64,000 nucleotides of DNA from positions 722,165 to 786,164 of the forward strand of contig JALQBC010000018.1 of the NCBI GenBank assembly GCA_023375675.1, in the 5' to 3' direction. The first letter of the stretch is position 1. Every line of letters starts with the position of its first letter. This DNA comes from Cytospora piceicola (Eukaryota > Ascomycota > Sordariomycetes > Diaporthales > Cytosporaceae). Shown here one piece after another: positions 24,439-34,992 of this stretch. The position numbers were made by a program, and so were the translations under genes. A model generated the notes under the pieces. That model had not been told where the DNA came from, searched no databases, and saw nothing but the letters and a program-made list of their open reading frames with translations.

Positions 24439-24954
24439 ATGCCTGCGACCAACATCGACAACGACGGCCTCAAGACCGACACAAATAAACTCCAAACTAG
24501 GCCCAGCGCTGCATCTAAAGCTTACGCCGTCCCAGCAGCAGCTCCCGCCCAACGTGCCGAAAACTACGACGAAGCACCGCCAGGCGTCCCTGGTCCAGAC
24601 TTCTCGGCCAGGGAGCAAATAAAGCCACCCTTCAACAGAGGGATGTCTATGCTGGACTACACGGCAATATCATCCGCTGGACCGACACCGGCGAATGAGA
24701 TTCCAAACCCCATGAGCTCACATATGAAAGGCTCAAGGATGAGGGAGTCACATCTGCCGGATGAGATTGAACGCATGAGGAGGCAAACCATTACGGAGAG
24801 AGACACCGGACTGCCACGCCGTGAACCGGGTGATGAGACACTGGGAACAGATAAATTCGCGCCGAGCTTGTCCCGGCAGGAAACCGAGACGGGTGCACAA
24901 GATCATACGAGTGGCTGGGAAGGGACGAATGATGCGTTTGGCAGCCATAGCTAG
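24439..24954 (+). CDS. Hypothetical disordered hydrophilic protein
   Basis: 171 aa, intronless, no signal peptide or membrane segment. Composition is rich in Pro, Ala, Ser, Thr, Arg and Glu, with little hydrophobic core, so largely disordered. The ATG lies in a good context (AAAATGCC). The only structured-looking parts are NRGMSMLDYTAI and an amphipathic stretch LPDEIERMRRQTI. Codon use is regular and the GC-rich frame stands out from its flanks, which supports a real gene. Family and function not recognised. Confidence 0.6.
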   Translation: MPATNIDNDGLKTDTNKLQTRPSAASKAYAVPAAAPAQRAENYDEAPPGVPGPDFSAREQIKPPFNRGMSMLDYTAISSAGPTPANEIPNPMSSHMKGSRMRESHLPDEIERMRRQTITERDTGLPRREPGDETLGTDKFAPSLSRQETETGAQDHTSGWEGTNDAFGSHS

Positions 24955-25840
24955 GCAGTGATGTAGCTACTGGCTGTCCTGTTTTCGGTTTCGTATAGGG
25001 TCCCCAAGGGCTTCTTATTGGTAGCAGCATTATATACCAGATCTTGTTTTTCGTCTTCCCACCAGCCTATCAGCCTAGTCTTTGGCCAATCTCCTATACT
25101 GTGTTGTACCAAGCTAGAATCGTCCTGCGCAACGCCCAGTTTGGTATTACGCATTTGCTTGGTATGTGTTGACAGAGGGGTATGGCTGACAATTACACTA
25201 TCAGGAGGGAAATGCTCTATCGAGTAATTAGGTCCAAAATCTGAGGCCTGGGTTGAATGAAGCATAGTATGTTCTCGTCCCTCTCAGTGGACAGGAGGCA
25301 CCGAAAATGATGGTTTGGGTCATGCCCAGTTACGTATCAATCTGAGAAGCGACTGAGCGACTACTCTACCCACCGAACCCATATCAAGCCCAAGGTATAA
25401 AAGAGCAGTGTGGCTTGTTCCTCGCCTAAGCAAGCGTACTAAGTAGAAAGCTGCAAGTTGGGTCATATTTTGAGTCACCAGCGTAACTGCCTATGTAAAA
25501 ATAACCATGTTCAATACAAGTCCCACAGGACCACCCAGCCCTATAATGACACCTCTAATAGAATATATACACAGACCTTCCTTCCCTTAGGCTCTACTAC
25601 CTTCCAATATACTAAGTTTCTCACCCTCGCGCATATTGGCACTCTTGATTACCCTCACACTTTTGTTCGCGTCACCTCCGTACAAGAATATCACTGAGTC
25701 ACTTCATTACAATATGTGCAAAGAACACCCGTACCCCGGGACATCCTTTCTTCAAGGGATTCGCAATGGTGTCCTCATAATCAGTCATCAGCGGTTTTGT
25801 GTTTTGTTTTCCATAAGGTAAAAGCCTGGGGGGGCCCATA
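24955..25840. other. Intergenic
   Basis: No gene recognised; short frames only. Confidence 0.45.
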
Positions 25841-26890
25841 CCGCGCACTGGTGGGGTGTAATAGCAATCACTAGGACCCTCGCTAATAGAATAATAGTCT
25901 AGAGTTAGAAAGGTATCTCAGGACCTACATTTTAAGACAGGCACTATAGCAGGTAGGTAATCAATTAACCATTAGTTTCCTTAAATTACTAACAATTTTA
26001 TATATGTATAACTATATTAGAAAGTTAGTAATAGACTTTTTAGAAAAACGATCACGGAGCAAAATAATAGACTCGTACGAAAGGTAATCTTTCTCGAAAA
26101 AGGTAGGTTCGACGGTAAGGTCTTCATTTTCAGAAATAGCGATCCTTCCTCCGTTAAGGCTACCTTATTTCTAGCTACTTAAGTATATATCTAGGTACCG
26201 TTCCTTTCCCGAAGTTCCTTCCTTTCTCGAAAAACTTTACCAGATTCTATTACCAGATTTTAAGACCGAAGGCAAGTACGCCAGCCAGCCTTCGGATTAA
26301 TCGAGGTCAATCCATTAAGATCAATCTATTAAGATCAATCATTAAAATTAATCGAAACCCTCGTTACAAACCTTTAAATCGTAAGGGAACTAACGTATTT
26401 AAACGGTAAAGAGAATCTTCAACAGTTAGTCTTCGTACCTTAGCGTAGTACGTATATAAACCTCCCGGGGCAACCTTAAACAAAGTAAACAACCTTCGTA
26501 AAAGGAATCGCACCTTCCTTTTACAATTACCTCGAGAATAAGTACACCTCGATTAAACAAGTCCACCTCGATTAAACAAGTCTACCTCGATTAAACAAGT
26601 CCACCTCGATTAAACAAGTCTACCTCGATTAAAATAAGTCCACCTCGATTAAAAGGTCCCCTTTAGGCTTACAACTACCTTTAGGAAAAGGCCTTCGTTA
26701 CATTTATAAAGGTACCGTAGAGGTCAAAATAGTCCTTAAGGGAAGGTCTCTACTAAAGCTCTGTCAGACTTAATCGAAAGGTCTTTATAGCGATAGTTTA
26801 TTATAATTACAAATTATCAGTAGGTTAGTAAACCTACCGTTCTACCTGTGAAGATCACTATAATGCCCTTTACAGCCCACCAGTGCGCGG
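25841..26890. mobile_element. 1.05-kb decayed DNA transposon with terminal inverted repeats and TA flanks (Tc1/mariner-like)
   Basis: Left end CCGCGCACTGGTGGGGTGTAA at 25841 and the right end (complement, reading from 26890) CCGCGCACTGGTGGGCTGTAA match at 20 of 21 bases. Both are directly flanked by TA (25839-25840 and 26891-26892), as expected for TA-targeting elements. The symmetry extends three more bases (CCATA...TATGG), so the exact ends are slightly open. The interior is AT-rich, lacks any ORF, and carries a 19-base minisatellite. Too short for an intact transposase gene: non-autonomous or heavily decayed. Confidence 0.75.
26545..26660 (+). repeat. 19-base minisatellite, about six units
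   Basis: Unit CACCTCGATTAAACAAGTC with first-base C/T alternation; the last two units are slightly degenerate (AAATAAGTC, AAAAGGTCC). Lies inside the TA-flanked element. Confidence 0.9.
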
Positions 26891-27812
26891 TATGGCTTCT
26901 AAGGTTGTCGTTTATATGTATCAAGTGATCCGTCAGAGTCCTACCCCCGCGATCGGCTTGAGGGGCAATACTAATCATGTATTACCGGCCAACCAATTAT
27001 TCCCAAAAATCACTATTACTGCCTGTCAAATGTCAACCAATATTTGGGACGACTTAATGTTTCTAAACGCCACTGTCGTTGTTGAGAGCTCCCCGCTGTC
27101 ACAGCACCGTTGGAGATGTCCATTGGATGTGAGGCAGATTGGCCAGGGTATCATTTGGAATGACAAGTTCATATCAGGGGATGATATACATCCATATACT
27201 GAGGCATGTTGCAACGCCCAAAGAATTAGTGATCAAGAATGAAGGGAATCTTGGAGGAAGCAAAAGCATTGACCCCTATCTCACATTACATGTGCCCTAA
27301 CCCTGAAGTGCGGTGATATGGGGGCAGCGGGTGGGGTGTCCGTTTCCAGGATGCATGCGGGTTACCAAGGGTTCCATGCTGCGTCAAAGCTCCGTAGACC
27401 CACACGGCACGAGTTCTGAGGCAAGAGTCTGCGAGCTGCGGGTCGCCGGCTGTTGCGCTATCATCACACGGAGATTTACTCCGGATCCAACCGAGGGTCC
27501 AGATGGAAAAGAGGCATGGCGGCTTTCAACTTCGACGGGGCGTTGATGGTGATACTTTCCAAAGATAGACTGTGTGTCAGCTTTTCTATTCCACGTTGTC
27601 ATCAATCATTCCAAGATTGTCTCGCCTGTCTGACATAAGAAGGATTTCAGAGCTATATAAGAAGAGAGCGAGAGCTAACATATTATTGTCCGGATCTTGG
27701 AACTGGAAACAAACAACATTGGATTTAGCAGCCAACATTAGAGGACAGACACACGCCAATCTCGGATACAAGCTGTTCGCTAGTATCACAGCCACTTGCT
27801 GGGGGAAAGAAA
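26891..27812. other. Intergenic, 5' flank of the ATP-grasp gene
   Basis: A 119-codon open frame at 26883-27242 overlaps the transposon end and shows no domain. Nothing else recognised. Confidence 0.4.
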
Positions 27813-29225
27813 ATGAAGGCCGAACAAATCAATGTCGTCCCGCCACAGGACGTTGTCACACTGCAGACTACTGCAGCCCAACAATCTCAACTGCACGGCG
27901 CACCAACGGACCCCAAAGCGACAAACAAAATACGGCTCGACACCACACTGACTGATCTGTATCGCACCAATGGAATTCCGGGACCCTTCATTGTAACCAT
28001 GTATTGCGTCTTTGGTCATCTGGATCTGCATCCAGCCTGGACTCGTGAGCTGGTTTACCCGGAGGATGAAGAGCCCGTGCCGTACTCGGACGATAGGAAG
28101 GAAATTGCGAGATTGCAGAAGGTTATCCTCGGCATGAAGCCCCTTCGAAGGGCCTTTGGTCTGGGTAATAGCGATGTCATCTTGTTTGGCCCCAATGTGA
28201 GTCAGAAGGCTATGGAGCGACAACTCTCGCAACTGGAGCCAGATCAACGGCATCGCCCAATGATTATCGACCTGGACCAAGACGATGTCCACGCCCAGCT
28301 CATGAAAGTGACACAAGGCAAGAAGTTGCTCTTCTGGCGACCCCAAGGCTGGATGGACGCCCACGACTGTCTCCTCGACCCTAGGGAGATGTACAACATC
28401 AATAGCAAAAGATTTCTTGTCACCTCCGGCATAAACACGCCACCATCCGATATCTTCGACCTGCAGAATGTCGATCTCGCTGACCATCGTTCCTGCGTTT
28501 TCTGGACCAGACCGCTGCCATTCGTTGTCAAGCTGTACCGCGCAGGGTGCAGCTTCGGCACGTACATCGCGAAAACAGAAGACCAACGACGGGAGATGGT
28601 GGGGGCCATGGCCAAATACAAGGCCCGTGGCGTGACTGAGGTGTTGCTCAGCAAGTACATCAACTTGGTGCAGGATCTGAGCGTGCACTTCGTGGTTGGT
28701 GCGCCAGGTACAACGCATGACAGGGGCAATCCGTTGGTACAGGGGATTACGGTGCAGAAACTTACCACAGATGGAAAGTGGATCGGTGGCCACATTGACT
28801 ATAGCATGCAGGAGGAGCTGCATCGACTGGTGTGGGATACTGTTCAGGACACTACCCGGAAGCTACCGGAAACTTTCATGGGCTGGGCTGGAGTGGATAT
28901 CGTGATTGACAAAGAGGGTGGGCAGTGGGTCGTTGACTTGAATGCGCGCTTTACCGGCTCAATGCCCATTTGCTTCATGTCGGGGCACTTCTGGAAGGAG
29001 AGGAGCCTACCTTTAGCACAGTTTGCCGCAGTCGAATATGGGGGCGAGGTGGATAGCATTTATGACCGTCTGGAAAAGCTGGTGCAGACGGGTCAGGTCA
29101 TTGTCACGGCCACGGCAGAGGTAGAAGAAGGTGTGAATATGGCAGATGTTGTGTGGGGTGGTAAGGATGGTAAGGACCTGTCTGAGATTGAGGACTGGAT
29201 TAAAACTGCGCTTGTAAAAGTATGA
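27813..29225 (+). CDS. ATP-grasp domain protein
   Basis: 470 aa, intronless, predicted soluble. The C-terminal half carries ATP-grasp features: a lysine-containing strand PFVVKLYRAGCSFGTYI (ATP-binding Lys), a block VTEVLLSKYINLVQDLSVHF, and the metal-binding end WAGVDIVID...WVVDLNARFTGS, where the D-x-N of VDLNAR replaces the usual E-x-N. ATP-grasp enzymes ligate a carboxylate to an amine, thiol or similar nucleophile through an acyl-phosphate. The N-terminal 190 residues likely form the pre-ATP-grasp part. Similar single-exon proteins are known in Aspergillus as culture-induced proteins of unknown role. Neighbours (GST, MFS exporter, NR-PKS within 20 kb) suggest secondary metabolism, but the substrate is unknown. 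Confidence 0.8.
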   Translation: MKAEQINVVPPQDVVTLQTTAAQQSQLHGAPTDPKATNKIRLDTTLTDLYRTNGIPGPFIVTMYCVFGHLDLHPAWTRELVYPEDEEPVPYSDDRKEIARLQKVILGMKPLRRAFGLGNSDVILFGPNVSQKAMERQLSQLEPDQRHRPMIIDLDQDDVHAQLMKVTQGKKLLFWRPQGWMDAHDCLLDPREMYNINSKRFLVTSGINTPPSDIFDLQNVDLADHRSCVFWTRPLPFVVKLYRAGCSFGTYIAKTEDQRREMVGAMAKYKARGVTEVLLSKYINLVQDLSVHFVVGAPGTTHDRGNPLVQGITVQKLTTDGKWIGGHIDYSMQEELHRLVWDTVQDTTRKLPETFMGWAGVDIVIDKEGGQWVVDLNARFTGSMPICFMSGHFWKERSLPLAQFAAVEYGGEVDSIYDRLEKLVQTGQVIVTATAEVEEGVNMADVVWGGKDGKDLSEIEDWIKTALVKV

Positions 29226-29598
29226 TTCTGGTATGGTACATATGTAGATGGATACCACGATTTACAGAATAGACCAGAACCCGCCCCAGACTTTCCGTGT
29301 CTACACACAGTAAGCACCTTTCGAAGTAGTGCGCCACTGTTCCAGCAAGTCCCATCATTCTAGGTTTCCTAACTATGGCAGGCTGTAGGAAACGCTGTGC
29401 GTCTCGTATGGCCAGTAAACAAGTAGACATGTCCGAGTCCTCGGCGCTTTGGCGTCCCACGGGGTAGTAGGATTATCGTACAAGTCACAAACCACCCTGA
29501 AGTAAATTAGATAAGGTTCTCACGGCATCCTTCAACGCTTGCATACGAAGATTGTATACTACCGTGTCATGATGGGTTCTGTCAAGCCGACGTAGTAC
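29226..29598. other. Convergent 3' flank with a TACCTAGGTA palindrome at its end
   Basis: No gene. The palindrome at 29596-29605 overlaps the stop codon of the GST gene. Confidence 0.5.
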
Positions 29599-30446
29599 CT
29601 AGGTATCAGCTAGCCCAGCCTCAGCCCTCATCCTTCCCCTCTTTGCCACGCTTCTGTTCACAATAACATCTTCATCGACTAGCCTCGTGATGCTCGGGTG
29701 ACTCGAAGTAGCGATAGCCCACTTATGGAATCTCGGCGTCTCCGCCTCGATCCTGCTGTACAGACTAGTAGGGTACACACCATGCTTGCTGAGAGTTACA
29801 GCACGAATCACAAATGGCCCCATCATTACCTCTGCTAGTGTGAGCTTGTCACTTCCCCCCCAGAACGGGCTTGCGTCGGCCAACAACGGCTCGAGTTCCT
29901 TCTTGATCCCGGTAATAGCGTCGTCGATGATTCCCTCCTCGTCGCGTTTAGTGGGTGCTTCAAAAAGTTGGAACAAGATGGTGTGGAACTTGGTCCAGTA
30001 GGCGTCGATGAAGAAACTCATATTTGCCCTCCTCAGAGCCCCCTCGGTGTTGGTTGGTGCAGGGCAAAGATGAGAAGGATATACATCGCACAGGAATTGG
30101 CAGGTGATGGCCGATTCTATGATAACATGGTCGTTGAAGATGAGAACCGGTACGAGGCCACGCGGATTGAGAGCAAGGAAATCTGGTGGGCGGGGTCCAT
30201 CCACATTAATGATTCGCTCTTCGAAGGAAATGCCTATTTCAGTCAGGCAGACGTTGACGCGGTTGGCCCCTAGGTTGAGATGTTAGCCTTGCGGTCTGGG
30301 TTCGCTGGAACAAGCAAGCGGGCATGGGAATGTGATAGGGATGGGGGATGGGTCAAGCAGCGCAGGGGTGCAGGTGAGTGTAGGGCCTACATACAGGTGC
30401 ACGTATAGTTAGTGTAGAGGATCAGCTTGTCCTTGGTCGAAGTCAT
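29599..30446 (-). CDS. Glutathione S-transferase-like protein, two exons
   Basis: 240 aa. Exons are complement(30395-30446) and complement(29599-30269), joined across a 125-base GTATGT...CCTAG intron that splits a Trp codon. The thioredoxin-fold N-terminus reads LILYTNYTCTWANRV (CxWxxRV, the active-site region of omega-like/fungal GSTs, with Thr in place of the common Pro). NPRGLVPVL carries the cis-Pro that contacts glutathione, and IESAITCQFL carries the Glu-Ser pair. The helical C-terminal domain includes LTLAEVMMGPFVIR. Likely conjugates or isomerises a small electrophile in the cytosol. Divergent from the MFS gene at 31249, which suggests shared control. The stop codon lies inside a dispersed palindrome, so the C-terminus may have been reset. 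Confidence 0.85.
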
Positions 30447-31248
30447 GGTTGCAACGTGCCGCGATGGGTGTGACTGTGTGGGGAAGAGATAGGGCGTGCC
30501 GAGACGTGGGCATCGAGACGACGACGACGTGCAAGATCCGGAAGGAACCGAGACCCCTATCACCATCTGGCCTTTTTAAGGGCGAGATAAGCCTTACTCA
30601 GCGTTCCGTGTGATGGCCCCAAAGCCGTGCTAAAGCGGAATCCGGGGGGCCCCATACTGCAAAGTGAGCTGCATGTGGTCTCCACATTCACTGGTGAATA
30701 TGGCAATAGTCTGCGACACATGAGCGCCAATAGGCTGGCGTCATGCAACCATGGCCGTATCGCTCCTATCTCAGTGCCTGTCATGATATTCTCGTTACCG
30801 AAACGTCGGGACGGGTGCAACCTCAAACAGTAAACCTAGCCTTGAAAGATATCATCGAGTTGCTTTTTGTCATTGCGACGAGCACAACATGCGCAGCTAA
30901 GATGCCCGCATGAGCTTGGATGGGTTGGCACCTGGGTCAAGCTCCCTGATCCGGCTGGTTCACTACCATTCTGCATCGCAAAAAATGGCCAAATTGATAT
31001 CGAGACTGCAATAAAGCCAGACTAGAACCAATGAAGGGTTTGACTGTGGCTCATCCGCATCATGTATCCATCCGTGGGGACTTGCGAGATTGACATGGGC
31101 TGCACCGGGTACTGATACTGCAACCCGGTGCTGCTTGGGCGTTGGTATGGTAGTTCGTATGATCAATATATATACCGGAATCCCTTTTCTCATTCTCATA
31201 TCCTTCTATATGTGATTAGAAGATATACATTCCGCAAAGAGAACGAAC
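30447..31248. promoter_or_regulatory. Divergent promoter region between GST and MFS genes
   Basis: 802 bases between two outward-facing genes. A TATATATA-like box (CAATATATATACCGG near 31165) lies about 85 bases upstream of the MFS start. No other site recognised. Confidence 0.45.
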
Positions 31249-32974
31249 ATGACGAAAACTGACGATAAGGAAAAGGTAGTGGTGGAAATTGGCCAAGAGT
31301 CAACGGACTCGTCACTCCACCATGACTCATTACTCGAAAGCCAAGAGGTTGTGGGTAACATATCGGAAGGTCCAGCCAAGATGCAAGTGTCCAAGGCAAG
31401 AGGCATCGCAGTGATAATCACACTATCCGGTATCAACTTCCTCAACACCATGGGCTCCGGAATCCTCATTGCAGCGTTGCCACGTATAGCAAGCGACGTT
31501 GGGCTAGACGAAAGCCTGATCCTGGTGGGTACACTCAACACTCACTGAATATCACCGCCCGACTGATCCCCAATCCATATAGTGGCCAGCAGCAGTCTAC
31601 GCTCTTGCTGCTGGCTGCCTCCTGCACGTCTTCGGTAGTATAGCAGACATACTTGGCACCAAGCCTACATGGATCACGGGGAGCTTCCTCTTCATCGTCT
31701 TCACCATCGCCCTCGGTTTCGCGAGGACCGGGATCCAGGTCATTATGTTCCGTACGTGTCTCGGCATCGCAATTTCCATGTGCCTACCTACCACCGTTTC
31801 CCTGATCACGAATACGTTCCCCAGAGGAAAATGGCGGAATACTTCTTTCGCCATGAACGGTATGGCGCAACCCCTGGGATATGCCCTAGGTCTTGTCCTA
31901 GGTGGGATATTTACCGACACGGTTGGGTGGAGATGGGCTTATTGGATCATGGCAATTATCAACACTGTCATGTCGATAATCTCGATATGGTCCTTGCCAA
32001 GTGTACATCATACGTCAAGCAAGAGCTGGGCCCGGCGCCTAGTCGAAGATGTAGACTGGGTTGGTGTCTTGGGCCTGAGTATCTCGCTGGGCCTCATCAT
32101 GTATATTCTCGCTAGTGAGTTAACCACCCTGCCCCCCCCCCCCCGCCTTCCTTCTAACTGGCAGTGTGGTCTAGTATACTGACTGTCCTCGTTTTCGTCT
32201 AATGCAGTGGTGACATCCGACTACCGTAACATCACAAAACCCTCCACCATCACCTTGCTTATTGTCGCCCTTCTACTCCTCATCGCGTTTCCAGTCTGGA
32301 TGCATTACCAAGTCCAGCGCAAACGGCCAGTACTCGTCCCCAATCGTCTGTGGCGTCAGCCGGCTTTTACTGCAGCTTGTCTGGGTGTGTTCTTCTGCTG
32401 GGCCTCTTTGAACGGAATCGAGTACTTCACAACACTTTACTTCCAAGAAGTGCAAAGATTGTCGGCGCTGGAGTCGTCAATTCGTTACTTCTCGCAGATT
32501 GTGATGGGAACGTCGACCAATATTGCTCTGATATACCTTATCCCCCGGGTGCGTGTCGTAACACTGTGTGTCGTCACGGCAGGGATTACGATTGTATCGC
32601 CTGCGCTTATGGCGACGGCGGGGATGGATGAGAACTATTGGCTGAGGCCATTCTGGGCACTGTTGCTATGCCCGGTCAACCCTTGGGTGCTTTTGAGTGT
32701 CTCCAGCCTAGTGATATCTGATGCGTTCCCTCCAGAGGTGCAGAGCCTGGCTGGAGGCGTAATCAACGAGGTTGCGCAGTTTGGAAACTCGGTGGGACTG
32801 GCGGTGACTGCTGCTATTGCCGCCTCCGTGACGGAGAACTCGACCAAGGTGGTTGAGAGGGAGGCGCTTATGGAAGGTTTCCGAGCTGCATTTTGGACGG
32901 TGTTTGCGAGCACGGGTATGGTCTTGGTGGTGACCTTTCTTGGATTTCGCAAAGTGGGTGTAATCGGGCAATAG
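31249..32974 (+). CDS. MFS transporter, 14-TM drug:H+ antiporter type (Atr1-like)
   Basis: 524 aa in three exons: 31249-31524, 31583-32114, 32208-32974; all junctions are GT-AG and in frame. A hydrophilic N-terminus of about 50 residues precedes the first helix (ITLSGINFLNTMGSGILIAALP). Then come LHVFGSIADILGTKP (motif A region), FRTCLGIAISMCLPTTVSL, GYALGLVLGGIFTDTVGWRWAYW and a series of further helices ending at TGMVLVVTFLGFR. The family exports small toxic compounds at the plasma membrane. It sits divergently beside the GST and near the ATP-grasp gene, so these three may act together. A run of 11 C lies in intron 2 (around 32135). Confidence 0.87.
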
Positions 32975-33939
32975 TAGTGCAGAGTCATAGGGTGGAGGCC
33001 AGTCATGGATGTGGTCGGGACTACGTCAAGGGCATTGTCTGGTGTGAGGCCTGGGACAGCGACATATATGTATATGCGCGTCTGGGGGTTGGATGCGGAA
33101 CGGCTGCAATACTGACAGCAGCACTGACCTGTAGATAATGTGCCCTTCCTCCCTTCATGATATTCATGTACTGTGTTACTGCGCAGCAGAGAGTGGCGAG
33201 GGGCAGGGTACCTACTCGAGGGCAACATGAGCCAGGCACATTTCTACATATAGATCCTCCAGGTACTCAGGTGTCAGGTGTCAGGTACTCAGGTGTCGCA
33301 TAGGCCAAATCCCTGGATCCAAGATCATCATTACCCAGGCGCCCATCATGGGTATCGTCCCGTGTGGAGAAGGCAACTGGGAGCCTCATGGACCACGATA
33401 TTGTACTGATGGGGGAAGCAGTGCCACCCAAGCCCCGGCGGCGATGCAAGAGTCCAGTCCGCACCTTCAAGTAGGTACCTAGAAAGCAAGTGACGATACT
33501 GCGCACGGCGCCATGCCACACCACCATACCGTGTTCCTGTGTAAACATGGACCCCACGCGCAGAGCCTCAGTTGCAAGCTACAGTACCTAAGTACGTACC
33601 AGGCTCACTGGTCTCGACAATCCTTGAATGCTACTGTGACAATAGCACACAAGCACACCACCAAGGTACCTAAGTAGGAACCACGGCGATGTCGATACGA
33701 AGCCGTGCACCGACAGTGTGCTTCCAGAGACCTCAGGATATAGTTCGTGTCAAGTCGAATGGTGTCCTAAGTGTGCTGACACATGTCTGTAGTGTATTTC
33801 GCGAAGTGATCACGAGATTGGAAGAGAAAGTAAGATGTGCTGATCACTACGTAATGTCATGATATGGTTATTGAAGAGATGTTGGAAAATAAAAGATCCG
33901 AGGATCTTGCAGTCCGCACTTGTACGTACATACACTAGG

Positions 33940-33965
33940 TACCTAGGTACCTACCTACCTAGGTA
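33940..33965. repeat. Two TACCTAGGTA palindromes six bases apart
   Basis: Perfect 10-base palindromes at 33940-33949 and 33956-33965. The same decamer also occurs at 4821, 4858, 5810, 29596, 40067 and 44911. Confidence 0.9.
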
Positions 33966-34885
33966 CCTTCGTGTGTTGGTGCTGTATTAGGAGGCCGAAA
34001 GTACGAGGTACAAAGTTAGTCTACAACTGTACAATCAAAAGTCTGCTTGTCGGTATGCGGGGAAGTGGTACACACTACATGCTATACTAGAGGCACGGTA
34101 ACTCCACTGCGATCACAACACGTATCTACCCCCCTTTTTTCTCTCTTTCGAGTTCCTTCTTTCCCCAACTCCACCCCGGATGCGCCAAACCCCATGGGCG
34201 AAACCTGGGGTTGCTGGCCCGAGTGCGGTAACAGTTTCCCCGCGAAACAAATATGGATCAACGTTAGTCAGCGGGGACATAAAACTGGAGAAGCCGAGAT
34301 CAACTGACCGACTGATGGACTATTGACTTGACTTGATCGAAAGCAGAAACAGGCTTGTATTAGTGTCTTGTCAGCTGATGAACTGTCTTTGGAATGCTGG
34401 GTCGGTTGCATCAGAAACAAAAAAAACAACAAAAAAACAGAAGACCGGGTCGGATAATCGGCCGCGTTAGGAAACGGGGCATGTACAGGATCCACGGACA
34501 GATTATGGAATAGAATGCTATCGATTGATTCGACCATGGCCTGTTCGGTTCGTGAAGTTCCATCCCAAGAATCACCAACCTCCTTGCTCCTGATGATCCT
34601 GGCCCTTGATCCTGATCCTGATCCGCCTACTACTGCACCATGCCAAGTGCGACAATCCCTCGGGCCTGCACTGCAGCCTCAAGATTCAACCAACCGTTGA
34701 TGCTTTTTTGAGTTCGGGAATACTAGGTTTGGACAAACCGAGCACACAACCTCACCGTCGACCCCACCAACCAACTTAGGTACATCCGTCCGACCGGCCA
34801 TCTGCCATCCATTCTTCCCTTGATGGCGGTGGCCGGCCTGAGCCTCAACCACGCCACTGGGCTGCACGGTAATGTTATATGTAGC

Positions 34886-34992
<107 letters not shown>

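Noticed and set aside
26545..26660. CRISPR-like array
   Set aside because: Units are contiguous 19-base tandem repeats without spacers, in a eukaryotic genome.
27786..28823. 345-codon minus-strand open frame
   Set aside because: Antisense shadow of the ATP-grasp gene; no domain, His/Val-rich composition typical of reverse-strand frames.
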